Source: CAZGCA01 sp964524145
GTDB taxonomy: Bacteria; Hydrogenedentota; CAZGCA01
Direction: 5' to 3'
Assembly (NCBI GenBank): GCA_964524145.1
Contig: CAZGCA010000026.1
Span: 1-64,000, forward strand
Length of the DNA stretch: 64,000 nucleotides
Shown: one piece after another, positions 41,749 to 50,890 of the stretch
How the letters are laid out: every line of letters begins with the position of its first letter
Position numbering within the stretch: the first letter of the stretch is position 1
Notes under the pieces: generated by a model
Seen by the model: only the letters and a program-made list of their open reading frames with translations
Told to the model about the DNA's origin: nothing
Database searches by the model: none
Translations under genes and position numbers: made by a program

Positions 41749-43146
41749 GTGAAAGAGCAAATATCGCAGATATGTTGTGTTGGGACGGTTCTCGTTCTGA
41801 TGCTTGTGTCCGTTGAAACGTTGGCCGAACAGTATGCCGAGCGGCAGATAACGTTCAGTGCGAAGAACCATTGTCTGGACAACAACGACAACTTTTCGCG
41901 GGACGACCGGTTTCTTTGTTACGACACGCGGGATACCGTCGGGTCCGGGATAGGCAACTCGCAAACCATCGAGATGGTTGAGATAGCAACGGGAGAGGAG
42001 ACCGTCCTCTACCGGCCTCGGAGCATTGTCGGCGAGGATGCTGCTCCGGGCGTGGCCGCGGCAAGTTTTTCTCCCGTCGAGAACAAGGTCGTGTTGATAC
42101 ATGGGCCGCCGCTGTCGGAGGTGGCCGCGCGCGGGTACTATGCGAAGCCCAACCGTGTAGGGGCCGAAGTGGTTGGGGACGGAAGCCAGAAGCTTACCTG
42201 GCTCGACCTTCGGGACACGGAGACGTCGCGGCCGACGACGCGTGGGGCGCACCGTGGCGGAACGCACCGGCACGAATACTCGCGCGACGGCAACCGGATC
42301 GGGTTCACGTACGACGACGCGTTGTTGAGAGACTATGACCGCACTGTCGGATACATGGAGAGCAACCCTGACGCGCCGGCACCTGCTGCCGCATACTTCG
42401 CGCTTCTCGTGCCGGTCGTCCCGTTGGGCAGGTCGAAGCCGGGCGAGATCGAGAAGGCGTGGGGCGATAGCTGGGTTGACGAGCACGGGTTGATGAGAGC
42501 GTTTATCGGGAAGGTGCGTGCGCAAGACGGTGTGGACTACGAACAATCGCTTTTCGTGGTTGATATGCCTGCCGACGTGGACATAACCACTGCCGATTCG
42601 GGTTCCGCGACGCGGTTTCCCTCGCCGCCGGCTGGCGTCCGGGTACGGCGATTGACGCGCGGATTTGCCGACGGCATCGTTCGGGGATCACCCGACGGGT
42701 CGCGTATCGCGTATCTCGGTCACGCTCCGGATGGCTCGGCCCAGGTCTTCGTCATTCCTTCAGACGGCAGTGACCGCGACCCCGGCTTTGACAAGCGGCC
42801 CGTCCAGGTGACGGCGCTGGCGCACGGAGCAGATTCCGGACCGAGGTGGCATCCGTCGGGCGACTGGATAGCGTGTATGAGCAATAACGGTGTCGCGGTG
42901 ACCTGCGTCGAAGCAGGACCGCTGTTTGGCAAGACCGTGTTTCTGACGCCTCAAGGCGACCTGGACGACACCGTGCGCAAGACGAACCTGCGCGACGCGT
43001 TGGTCTGGTCGCACGACGGCCGCACTATTGCCTACAACAAGCGCGTACCGACGGTCGACGAGTCCGGCAGACGCGCATTCGACTGGACCGGCGCGGATTT
43101 CGCCCAGATATTCCTTATCGAACTCCCGGCAGAGTACTACGAATGA
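41749..43146 (+). CDS. Exported DUF3748 (YidR-like) beta-propeller protein
   Basis: 465 residues from the GTG at 41749, which has GAGAGG six bases upstream and opens a signal peptide (VCCVGTVLVLMLVSVETLA region). The segment ERQITFSAKNHCLDNNDNFS followed by GDDRFLCYDTRD-like sequence matches DUF3748, and repeated S-P/H-D-G strands (RGSPDGSRIAY, PRWHPSGDWIACMS, VWSHDGRTIAYNK) indicate WD40-like/TolB-type blades. YidR homologues are of unknown function but often lie near sugar catabolism genes, as here. Convergent with the thiolase gene. Confidence 0.75.
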   Translation: MKEQISQICCVGTVLVLMLVSVETLAEQYAERQITFSAKNHCLDNNDNFSRDDRFLCYDTRDTVGSGIGNSQTIEMVEIATGEETVLYRPRSIVGEDAAPGVAAASFSPVENKVVLIHGPPLSEVAARGYYAKPNRVGAEVVGDGSQKLTWLDLRDTETSRPTTRGAHRGGTHRHEYSRDGNRIGFTYDDALLRDYDRTVGYMESNPDAPAPAAAYFALLVPVVPLGRSKPGEIEKAWGDSWVDEHGLMRAFIGKVRAQDGVDYEQSLFVVDMPADVDITTADSGSATRFPSPPAGVRVRRLTRGFADGIVRGSPDGSRIAYLGHAPDGSAQVFVIPSDGSDRDPGFDKRPVQVTALAHGADSGPRWHPSGDWIACMSNNGVAVTCVEAGPLFGKTVFLTPQGDLDDTVRKTNLRDALVWSHDGRTIAYNKRVPTVDESGRRAFDWTGADFAQIFLIELPAEYYE

Positions 43147-43165
43147 TCGATCTAGCCTGCCTGGA

Positions 43166-44344
43166 TCAGTTCCTTTCGAATAGTCCTGCTGCGCCCATGC
43201 CGCCGCCAATGCACATTGTCACGAGGCCCAATCGTGCATCTCGTCGTGCCATCTCGTGGAGGATGGTTACCGTGAGCTTGGCACCTGTCGCCCCGAGCGG
43301 ATGCCCGAGCGCTATCGCGCCGCCGTTGACGTTGACTATTGACTCGTCGAAACCAAGCTCGCGGATGCAGTAAACTGACTGTGATGCGAACGCCTCGTTG
43401 AGCTCGATCAGATCGATGTCTTCGAGCTTGACACCGGTTCGTTTCAGAAGCTTGCGAACCGCCGCTATCGGGCCTATGCCCATTTCGTCGGGGGCCACAC
43501 CTGCCGAGGTGCAGGCGAGCAGCGTCGCCATCGGCTTGATGCCCCGCTTCGCGGCCTCTTCTTTCGACATGAGCACGACGGCCGCAGCGCCGTCGTTGAG
43601 CGGCGAGGAGTTTCCGGCGGTTATCTGTCCCGTCGGGTCGAATGCGGGTCGCAGCTTGCCCAACACCTTTATTGTCGAGCCGGGCCGAGGGCACTCGTCG
43701 GTATCGAACTCCTTGTACTCGATAGCGCGACTACCGTCGGGCTTCTTGACAAACACCCTCGCTTTGACCGGCACAATCTCGTCTTTGAACTTCCCTTCCT
43801 TGATGGCTTTGAGGGCCTTCTCCTGGCTGTTCATCGCGAACCTGTCCATATCCTCGCGTGAGATGTTGTACCTGCGCTGGACGTTCTCGGCCGTGATACC
43901 CATCGGGGTGTATATCTCGGGTAATTCCTCCGCTATGCGGGGATGGAAGCTCGGTTTGATGCCCGTCATGGGAACCCAGCTCGTGCATTCCAAACCACCG
44001 GCGACGATGATGTCCATCCAGTCCGACTTGATGGCTCCGGCACCGGTGGCTATGGCCTGGAGTCCCGACGAGCAGAACCGGTTGATCGTCATCCCGGGCA
44101 CCGCGTCCGGAAGACCGGCGTGCAGTGCCGCAACGCGCGCGATATTCATTCCCTGTGGCCCCTCGGGAGCCGCGCAGCCAAGTATGACGTCGTCAATCTC
44201 CTCATTCTTCAATCCGTCGGCACGGTTGACGGCCTCTTTGATAACCAGCGCAGCCAGATCCTCAGGCCGCGTGTCTTTCAGCGTTCCCTTTATCGCCCTG
44301 CCAACGGGTGTCCGTACTGCTGATACCACAACAGCGTCTCTCAT
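43166..44344 (-). CDS. fadA: Acetyl-CoA acyltransferase (3-ketoacyl-CoA thiolase)
   Basis: 392 residues; the ATG at 44344 (eight codons into the longer frame) has AAAGGGG upstream. Catalyses thiolysis of 3-ketoacyl-CoA in beta-oxidation. Catalytic residues: Cys91 in NRFCSSGLQ, His348 in ALGHPLGATG and Cys378 in TMCIGGGMG. It follows the multifunctional hydroxyacyl-CoA dehydrogenase/enoyl-CoA hydratase gene by 36 bases, the usual FadA/FadB-like arrangement. A biosynthetic acetoacetyl-CoA thiolase is the alternative, but the partner gene favours degradation. Confidence 0.9.
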   Translation of the reverse strand: MRDAVVVSAVRTPVGRAIKGTLKDTRPEDLAALVIKEAVNRADGLKNEEIDDVILGCAAPEGPQGMNIARVAALHAGLPDAVPGMTINRFCSSGLQAIATGAGAIKSDWMDIIVAGGLECTSWVPMTGIKPSFHPRIAEELPEIYTPMGITAENVQRRYNISREDMDRFAMNSQEKALKAIKEGKFKDEIVPVKARVFVKKPDGSRAIEYKEFDTDECPRPGSTIKVLGKLRPAFDPTGQITAGNSSPLNDGAAAVVLMSKEEAAKRGIKPMATLLACTSAGVAPDEMGIGPIAAVRKLLKRTGVKLEDIDLIELNEAFASQSVYCIRELGFDESIVNVNGGAIALGHPLGATGAKLTVTILHEMARRDARLGLVTMCIGGGMGAAGLFERN

Positions 44345-44380
44345 TTCCGATGTCCCCTTTCCTGGCAATCCGGTCGACCT

Positions 44381-45855
44381 CTAATTCCTCAACGGCTTTC
44401 CGGCGGTCAACATATGTTCCATACGTTGCTGGCTCTTCTCCTCTCCGCAAAGGCTGACAAAGGTCTCGCGTTCGAGGTCGAGCAGGTACTGTTCGCTCAC
44501 AGGTTCGTGCGGCGATGCCTTGCCGCCGGTCATCACGTAGGCCAGCTTGCTCGCGATCAGCTCGTCGTGGTCGCTGATGTAATGGCTCCATTTCATCGTG
44601 CGTAGCATGACCTTGATCGTCGCGTACCCGTCTTCGCCGGGCACGCGGATGTCGGTCCGCGGTCTTGGGCGGACGTATCCTTCCTTGACCATGGCGAGAG
44701 CCGTCTGCTTGGCGTCGTGGATAAGGTGGGCCTTGTTCGCGCTTACCTTGTCCGTGGGGCGAAGGAACCCGAGCTCGCGGGCGTGCTCCGCGCTCGTTGA
44801 CACGGTCGCCATCGCTATGGTGTTTATGGCCCTCTGGACGTAAGGCTCGATATCGAACTCTCTCTCGGCGGGCACGCGCTCGATGTGGCGGACGAGCAGC
44901 TCTTTGGTGCCGCCGCCGCCGGGTATCAGCCCAACACCGAGCTCGACCTGGCCCATGTAGGTTTCGGCGGCAGCGTGGATCCTGTCTGCGCCCATGCTCA
45001 CCTCGCACCCGCCGCCGAGGGCCATTGAGAACGGTGCCGCGACAACGGGTTTGTCCGAGTACTTCAAGCGCATGCAGGCATCCTGGAACGCTTTGACCAC
45101 TTTCTCTATATCGTCGAAGTTGCCCGCGCGCGCGTTCATGAGTAACAGCATCAGGTTGGCGCCGACCGAAAACGCCTGTCCCTCGTTGCCGATAACCATC
45201 GCCTCCCAGTTCTGTTCCATCTCGTCCACACCGTCGAAGATCATCTGCACGATGTCGTCGTCGACGGAATTCATCTTCGTCTGAAACTCGAGACAGAGTA
45301 CGCCGTCGCCGATCTCTATCAGAATGGCGCCGGGGTTCCGCTTCACGATCTTGTTCCGATCCTTCTCGCTCTTCAGAACGATCACGTTCGGGCTCGCGGG
45401 AACCGCCTTGTACGTCTCCGTGGCAAAGTCAAAGTACGAGCGCTTCCCGTCAGCGTAGTGGTAGAACTTGCCGTCGCCTTTCTCGAGAACTTTCCGGACG
45501 TTCTCCGGTATCTCTTTGCCTTCCTTTTCGAGCCGGTCGACGGTTTCCTTGACGCCGAGCGCGTCCCACGTCTCGAACGGGCCGAGCTCCATGTTGTAGC
45601 CCCATTTCATGGCGTTGTCGACATTGACGATGTCGTCGGCGATCTCCGGAATGCGGCGTGCCGCGTAGAGGAGCCCGTCGGTGATCACCCGCCACGCGAA
45701 CTCGCCCGCACGGTCGTCTGCGAAAACGACCGTCTTGATTCGTTCTGCCGGGTCCTCGATGTTGCGGGCCGCGCCGAGCGAGTCAATCCGCACCTTGTCC
45801 TGTTCGCGGTACTCGAGCGTGTCGAGGTCGAGCGCGAGAATCGCCTTCTTGCCGT
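44381..45855 (-). CDS. 3-hydroxyacyl-CoA dehydrogenase/enoyl-CoA hydratase, C-terminal part (interrupted by gap)
   Basis: About 490 residues encoding the C-terminal part of a FadN-type beta-oxidation protein. It opens just after the assembly gap with KAILALDLDTL, continues through a 3HCDH C-terminal region and an enoyl-CoA hydratase/crotonase domain (EIGDGVLCLEFQTKMNSVDDD, MVIGNEGQAFSVGANLMLL with oxyanion-hole segments, VELGVGLIPGGGG). It belongs to the same gene as 45866-46788; the reading frame changes only because the N-run is not the true gap length. FadN-type proteins are near 790 residues, consistent with the two halves together. Confidence 0.85.
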
Positions 45856-45865
45856 NNNNNNNNNN
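45856..45865. other. Assembly gap (10 N)
   Basis: Ten unknown bases interrupt the hydroxyacyl-CoA dehydrogenase gene. For both halves to be in frame the real gap must be 2 modulo 3 bases (for example 8 or 11), so 10 is a placeholder. Confidence 0.95.
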
Positions 45866-46788
45866 CTCTTATAGAACCCGGCGCCCGATTTCTGGCCGAG
45901 AGCGCCTTTCTCGACGAGCTTCTCCATTATCTCGGGCGGTTTGAATATCTCGCGAGATTCGTCGTCGGGAAGGCTGGCATAGACGTTTTTGGCTACGTGG
46001 AGCATCGTGTCGAGACCGACGATGTCTGCCGTGCGCAAGACCGCGCTCTTCGGCCTGCCGAGCGCGGGACCGAATATGCGGTCGACCTCCTCGACCTTGT
46101 ACCCCATCTCGAGGGCCGTTTTGAGGGTACACATGCTGCCTTGGATGCCTATCCGGTTGGCGATGAAGTTCGGGGTGTCCTTGCCGAAAACTATTCCCTT
46201 GCCGAGCACGCGCTCGCCGAAATCGGCCATGAACTCCATGATCTCCGCGTCGGTGTCTTCGCCTGCAACGAGTTCGAGCAGGTTCATGTACCTGACCGGA
46301 TTGAAGAAATGTGTGACGAGAAAATGCTCCCGCATGCCTTGGGACAACCCTTCGACCATCCCCTTTATCGGTATGCCGGACGTGTTCGAGCTGACGATGG
46401 TCTCGTCCTTGCGGTACTTCTCGACGTTCTTGAACACACGCTGCTTGATCTCGAGGTTTTCGATGACCACCTCGACTATCCAGTCAACCTCTGACAGCCA
46501 GTCCATGTTATCGTCGAAGTTGCCGACAGTGATCAGCTCGGCGTTTTTCTTCGTGTGGAACGCTGCCGGCCGAGCTTTGAGCGCGTTTTGCAGGCCCGTC
46601 GCCGCGATCCTGTTTCTGACCTTCGGGCTGTCGAGCGTCAGGCCCGCAGCTTCCTCCTTGGGGGTGAGCTCTTTTGGCACAATGTCGAGCATGTAGCACG
46701 GGATGCCGACATTGGCCAGGTGAGCGGCTATGCCGCTGCCCATCACGCCGCTACCAAGCACGGCGACCTTCTCTATCCTACGCTTCAT
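45866..46788 (-). CDS. 3-hydroxyacyl-CoA dehydrogenase/enoyl-CoA hydratase, N-terminal part (interrupted by gap)
   Basis: About 307 residues of the NAD-binding 3-hydroxyacyl-CoA dehydrogenase domain, starting at an ATG with AAGGAGG upstream. Rossmann motif VAVLGSGVMGSGIAAHLAN (residues 8-26); the catalytic His-Glu region is in FLVTHFFNPVRYMNLLELV; the C-terminal half follows the gap. The fused order (dehydrogenase first, hydratase last) is that of FadN/ FadB-like trifunctional proteins lacking the thiolase. First gene of the operon that continues with the thiolase; promoter at 46918-46946. Confidence 0.85.
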
Positions 46789-46880
46789 CTCTGTTAGCCT
46801 CCTTCCAGACGATCCAGTTACACGGGTTGCATTGTCGCGGGAGAATCAACCATGTCGTGCCTCGACTGCGTTGCTTTGCT

Positions 46881-46897
46881 GCCGGCTCAAGGCCGGC
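46881..46897 (-). promoter_or_regulatory. GC-rich hairpin in the beta-oxidation operon leader
   Basis: GCCGGC, a five-base loop and GCCGGC form a strong stem-loop in the roughly 120-base leader between the promoter at 46918-46946 and the start codon at 46788. It could act as an attenuator or mRNA stabiliser; no U-tract follows. Confidence 0.4.
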
Positions 46898-46917
46898 CGC
46901 CCCCGGCGGGGAAACAT

Positions 46918-46946
46918 ATCCTAGCACACCTGCGCGATTTGCACAA
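46918..46946 (-). promoter_or_regulatory. Promoter of the beta-oxidation operon
   Basis: On the - strand TTGTGC (46946-46941), 17-base spacer, TAGGAT (46923-46918). The intergenic region 46789-47093 otherwise holds only the leader hairpin. Confidence 0.5.
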
Positions 46947-47093
46947 GTGCTTTCCCTGGGTCAAGATTCCTGGAAATGAACCGGTCCCAAACGCCGATAA
47001 CGAGCGGGACCAGGCACTCCGCGCCCTTGGTTGATAGAAGCCCTTTCGACACGCACGAGACCCTCAATGCCGCGCCGGTTTCGGGTCGAGTTG

Positions 47094-47558
47094 CTATCGG
47101 CGGCGTGACTCTTCCTCAGCGAGGACGTCCCAGGTTGACTGGGAATCGGGCGCCTCAATGACACGATTGCGGAACTCGACCTTCGAGAACAGGCGCGCAA
47201 TCCTCGACAGTGCACGAATATGGGGGCCGGTCCGGTCCAGCGGGCTCAGCATCAGAAAGACGAGCGCCACGGGTTTCTTATCAACGGATTTCCAGTCGAC
47301 CGGTTTGGCAGGTTTGCCCAAGACGCCAACCAGCTTGGTGACCCCGCTGGCCTTGGCGTGAGGGATAGCGATCTCGTCGCCGATCCCGGTGGTCATAAGA
47401 GCTTCTCGTTCGAGCACCGCTGCGAGCGCGGCCTCTCTATCGAGGATATCGCCTTTTTCGACGAGCAGATCGATAAGCTCTTCGATGATCTTCTGTTTCT
47501 TGGTAGCCTTGAGCGGCATCTTGATGGACTCTGACCGCAAGAAGTCTGATATGCGCAT
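47094..47558 (-). CDS. PTS EIIA domain protein (PtsN/fructose type)
   Basis: 154 residues. The phosphorylatable His67 is in GDEIAIPHAKASG and the surrounding PTS_EIIA type 2 pattern (REALMTTGIG, LVFLMLSPLD, LSRIARLF) is clear. No EIIB or EIIC gene is nearby, so it is regulatory, like EIIA-Ntr, which in other bacteria controls potassium transport. Its start lies three bases after the antiporter stop, with AGGTG inside the antiporter gene, so it should act on the antiporter. Confidence 0.85.
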   Translation of the reverse strand: MRISDFLRSESIKMPLKATKKQKIIEELIDLLVEKGDILDREAALAAVLEREALMTTGIGDEIAIPHAKASGVTKLVGVLGKPAKPVDWKSVDKKPVALVFLMLSPLDRTGPHIRALSRIARLFSKVEFRNRVIEAPDSQSTWDVLAEEESRRR

Positions 47559-47561
47559 ATA

Positions 47562-48821
47562 CTACACCTCACTTGCCTTGGTGTCGCGAACCTCTGGAAT
47601 GACTTCGGCCGCGACTTTTGACTGTTCGAAGTATCGTTTGATGAACGGCGGCCCCAACAAGCTCGTGACTATCACTGTTACGAGCACAGACGAGAAAACG
47701 TCTTGGGCAATCAACCCTCCGTGCAACCCGAGCAACGCGACAATCAGGCATATCTCTGCCCTGGGAATCATCGCAAACCCAACGGATTTGCCGCTGAACC
47801 CGAACGCTCGAGCGGCAGCACCGCACCCTAACGCCTTGGTGCCGACCGCGACCGCAACGAGGGCAACCGTGAACGCGCCCGCTGTTTGAAATGCCCCGAG
47901 ATCGAAATTGAGCCCGGTGACACAAAAGAATATCGGGACAAAGAGCGCATTGCCGAGTGTGGAGATGCGGTTTGCGATCTCGCGATGCATCCGCGCTTCG
48001 CCGAGCATCAAACCGGCAACAAACGCACCGGTGATCATTGCCATGCCCAGGCTCTCCGCGATGATCGCGAACGCAAGCATAACAATCAAAGCGATCGTCA
48101 GCGGGGCTTCGGCCATCGTCAGCACGCGTTTGCCTTTGGCGAAGACAACCTTGCCGGAAGGAAGCACCTTGGCCTGGCGTCTTTCGTCCAGGGTTCGCTC
48201 GACATATTTTATCGCTTTTATGCCCAGCGTCAGGCCGCCTACAAAGAGTATTACCACGCCGAACGCGAGCTTCACGACTGATGCCGTCACGCCCGACTCG
48301 CCCACCCCGGCAAAGCCCGAGAGTACCGAGAGCGCAAAGATGCCGACGACGTCGTCTGCAACCGCTGTGCCGACCACGAGCGCGCCCAGCCGCGTCCGGA
48401 TCATGCCGAGTTCGCGCAATATCTCGACGCTGACGCCGACGCTTGTTGCCATAAGCGCAGTGCCGATAAGCAGCGAAGAGATTGTCGAAAAGCCAAATGC
48501 CTTACCCAGGAGCAGCCCACCGGCGAAAGGCACGGCAGCGCCCGCGCAGGCAATAACGATTGCCGCCTTGCCGATCTTGATCAATTGGGCCAGGCTTACC
48601 TCGAGCCCCGCCATGAACAGCAGCAGCCATATACCGAACTTCGCAAAGACCTGTATGTTGAGGTCGAACGAAAAACCCAGCACCCCCGCTACCGCGCCGA
48701 CGACTATGCCCATGCAGAGATGGCCTATGACCGTCGGCTGGCCGAGCCTCCTGGCTATCTCCTCGCCAAGCTTGGCCGAGCAGAGCAGTATCAAAAGATC
48801 AAGAGCGATTTTGCGTTCCAT
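47562..48821 (-). CDS. CPA2-family cation:proton antiporter (Kef/NapA-like)
   Basis: 419 residues with about twelve hydrophobic segments. The ATG at 48821 lies eight bases after the PII-like gene stop; the longer frame would overlap that gene. Family signatures: ARRLGQPTVIGHLCMGIVVG near the start, VGTAVADDVVGIFALS with the transport-site aspartates, and GAFVAGLMLGEA. There is no C-terminal TrkA-N domain, unlike KefB/KefC; instead separate PII-like and EIIA proteins flank it. Exchanges K+ or Na+ for H+ at the inner membrane. Confidence 0.9.
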   Translation of the reverse strand: MERKIALDLLILLCSAKLGEEIARRLGQPTVIGHLCMGIVVGAVAGVLGFSFDLNIQVFAKFGIWLLLFMAGLEVSLAQLIKIGKAAIVIACAGAAVPFAGGLLLGKAFGFSTISSLLIGTALMATSVGVSVEILRELGMIRTRLGALVVGTAVADDVVGIFALSVLSGFAGVGESGVTASVVKLAFGVVILFVGGLTLGIKAIKYVERTLDERRQAKVLPSGKVVFAKGKRVLTMAEAPLTIALIVMLAFAIIAESLGMAMITGAFVAGLMLGEARMHREIANRISTLGNALFVPIFFCVTGLNFDLGAFQTAGAFTVALVAVAVGTKALGCGAAARAFGFSGKSVGFAMIPRAEICLIVALLGLHGGLIAQDVFSSVLVTVIVTSLLGPPFIKRYFEQSKVAAEVIPEVRDTKASEV

Positions 48822-48828
48822 GGTGTGG

Positions 48829-49164
48829 CTACAACTCTTCGGCAAGCCCCTTCACGTGCGAGATGGGCACCGTGAAGGCGATGCCTGCGCCCGGTTCGTC
48901 GAGACTGCCGCATATCTCCTCGACCATCGCTATGGCGTCGTCTACCATGGTGCCTTCGACCACGGCAAAAATGGTCTTGTTCTGCGGGCGTTCGGCATCG
49001 AATAGGTGTCTCAGTCCTGCAAAGATCGGGATGTTGTATGAGATGATCCGGCCCATACCCACCGAGTCGATAACCGTGGCACCCCGAACACCGACTTCCA
49101 AAAAACCCTGCAATACCTGTTCAAGATGCTCATCCTTGTTGAGAACTACGACAAGTAGCTGCAT
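48829..49164 (-). CDS. PII-like signalling protein
   Basis: 111 residues with the ferredoxin-like fold of PII-type proteins (MQLLVVVLNKDEHLEQVLQGF, GVRGATVIDSVGMG, TIFAVVEGTMVDDAIAMVEE). It lacks the uridylylation Tyr motif of GlnB/GlnK, so it belongs to the broader PII-like group that senses small ligands for transporters (as SbtB or CutA-like proteins do). GGGGAG precedes the ATG. Gene order PII-like, antiporter, EIIA implies a gated antiporter complex. Confidence 0.75.
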   Translation of the reverse strand: MQLLVVVLNKDEHLEQVLQGFLEVGVRGATVIDSVGMGRIISYNIPIFAGLRHLFDAERPQNKTIFAVVEGTMVDDAIAMVEEICGSLDEPGAGIAFTVPISHVKGLAEEL

Positions 49165-49299
49165 TCTTCGTGCTCCCCGACATTTATCCTGGCCACTTCA
49201 CCATCCCTATCCGGCGACACGTCGATTCGCCGCCGATCTGCTGCGCCATTCCAAAAGGGCACACGCAACACGCCGTTTCAGTTGAGTCCCGAAATAGGC

Positions 49300-50631
49300 T
49301 CATCGTTGCTCGATAGGCAACTCGACGGTGCAAACAGTGCCTCCTGGCTCGCCTTTCGGCTTTGATAGAACGGATATCTTCCCGCCGTGAGTTTCAACGA
49401 TCTGGTACGCTATCGGCAGTCCAAGCCCGGTCCCACCTTCCTTGGTGGAGAAAAAAACCTCGAAGAGATGTTCACCGGCAACTGCTGGAAGCCCTATACC
49501 GGTGTCCTCGATCTTTGCTGTGACATACCCGTTCTTTGCCGAGGTCGTCAAGGTGAGGTTGCCGCCGTCCGGCATCGCCTGGATGGCGTTCTGCATAATG
49601 TTCAGGAACACCTGCCTTATTTTCTCGGAATCGGCGGCTATCAACGGCAGATTCGGATCGCAGTTCTTTGTAAAGTCAACCGAGAGCTTGCCGTGCCATG
49701 TGAAGAGATGTTCGGCGGCGGAATCGATAATCGAGTGAAGGTCCACCAACTCGATGTTGAGGCTTGGCCGGTTGGCAAAAAGCAAGAACTCGTTGACGAG
49801 ATTCTCGAGTCGCCCAACTTCTTTGCGGATCACTCCGACACTCTTGCCACACTGTTCCTGCAACTCTCTCGGCGCTTGTTTGAGCCTCCTTTCGAGAAGG
49901 AAAGCCTGGATCCCTATAGAATTGAGCGGGTTGCGGATCTCATGTGCGAGCCCCGCGGTAAACATTCCAACCGAGGCGAGCTTTGCCGACCGGATAAGCT
50001 GTTCCTCCAGCTGTTTCTTGTCGGTGATGTCGCGCAATATGGCCGAACTGCCAATTAGTCGGCCGCTCTCGTCTCGTATCGCAGTGCGCGTCAGGTCGAC
50101 GGTCACGACGCGGCCTTCTTTGGTTACACGTTCGGTCTCGAAGTGCTTGAGAAACCCTTTCTCCTCGACCTCTCTTGCGAGCAAGTCCAGTTCCGACCGG
50201 TGGTTCTCCGGCACTATCCTGAGGAATGGTTGGCCAACCATCTCGTCGGCGGTGTACCCGAATATGGTCTCTGCACCGCGGTTCCACGACGTGATCACGC
50301 CCTCTGTGTCCATGCCGACAATGGCGTCGGCCGAGTCGGTCAATATCGCTGCAAGATGCCGGTCGCGGCTCTTGATCTCGCGTTCGAGCCGCTCGCGATC
50401 GGCGTCCTTTCTCACGGCGTGACGGATCGCCACATAACAGATGATAAAAGAGATTGCCAGGGCGCGCACGAAATCCGTGTAGTGCAAAGGCTGGCGTGTG
50501 GCCTCTTGGAAAACGGCGCGCTCGACCAGTTCCCAAATGAGAAGCAGCGTCACCGAGAGCGCTTGGAGCGCCCAGAACAGGTGCCATAGATTGTCCCGAA
50601 AAAGGCGTTTGAGTCTGTTGTACACAACCAT
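49300..50631 (-). CDS. Membrane PAS sensor histidine kinase
   Basis: 443 residues. Two membrane helices near residues 12-35 and 52-70, then a short linker, a PAS domain (about 85-200; WNRGAETIFGYTADEM), HisKA with phospho-His230 in GLAHEIRNPLNS, and a GHKL ATPase (N-box MQNAIQAM, G1 EDTGIGLP, G2 GGTGLGL). NtrB-like architecture without a receiver. No response regulator gene is adjacent, so it is an orphan in this window. It is followed by the antiporter operon in the same direction, with a 135-base gap. Confidence 0.9.
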   Translation of the reverse strand: MVVYNRLKRLFRDNLWHLFWALQALSVTLLLIWELVERAVFQEATRQPLHYTDFVRALAISFIICYVAIRHAVRKDADRERLEREIKSRDRHLAAILTDSADAIVGMDTEGVITSWNRGAETIFGYTADEMVGQPFLRIVPENHRSELDLLAREVEEKGFLKHFETERVTKEGRVVTVDLTRTAIRDESGRLIGSSAILRDITDKKQLEEQLIRSAKLASVGMFTAGLAHEIRNPLNSIGIQAFLLERRLKQAPRELQEQCGKSVGVIRKEVGRLENLVNEFLLFANRPSLNIELVDLHSIIDSAAEHLFTWHGKLSVDFTKNCDPNLPLIAADSEKIRQVFLNIMQNAIQAMPDGGNLTLTTSAKNGYVTAKIEDTGIGLPAVAGEHLFEVFFSTKEGGTGLGLPIAYQIVETHGGKISVLSKPKGEPGGTVCTVELPIEQR

Positions 50632-50788
50632 TACCCCGCAACTTGCTGCCTGGCGTCCATGCGCCCTGAATGTCGTCGCCGCGTTCCCACTCTATATTTT
50701 ATACACTTTGACATCCCAAAACAACATGAAAGGAATCGGTCTCCCGGTACGAGCGTCCGCCTGGCAGCCTTTTGGACATACTGCCGGA

Positions 50789-50817
50789 TTGACAACGAAC
50801 CCGTTGGGTAGTACGAT
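50789..50817 (+). promoter_or_regulatory. Promoter of the secreted glycosidase-like gene
   Basis: TTGACA at 50789-50794, 17-base spacer, TACGAT at 50812-50817. Confidence 0.65.
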
Positions 50818-50890
50818 TGGGCCGACGAGGGGGAAGCAATGGGCAGTCTTCCCTGGGCGCATCTCGGACAATACGTCAGGAGGCAATGTT

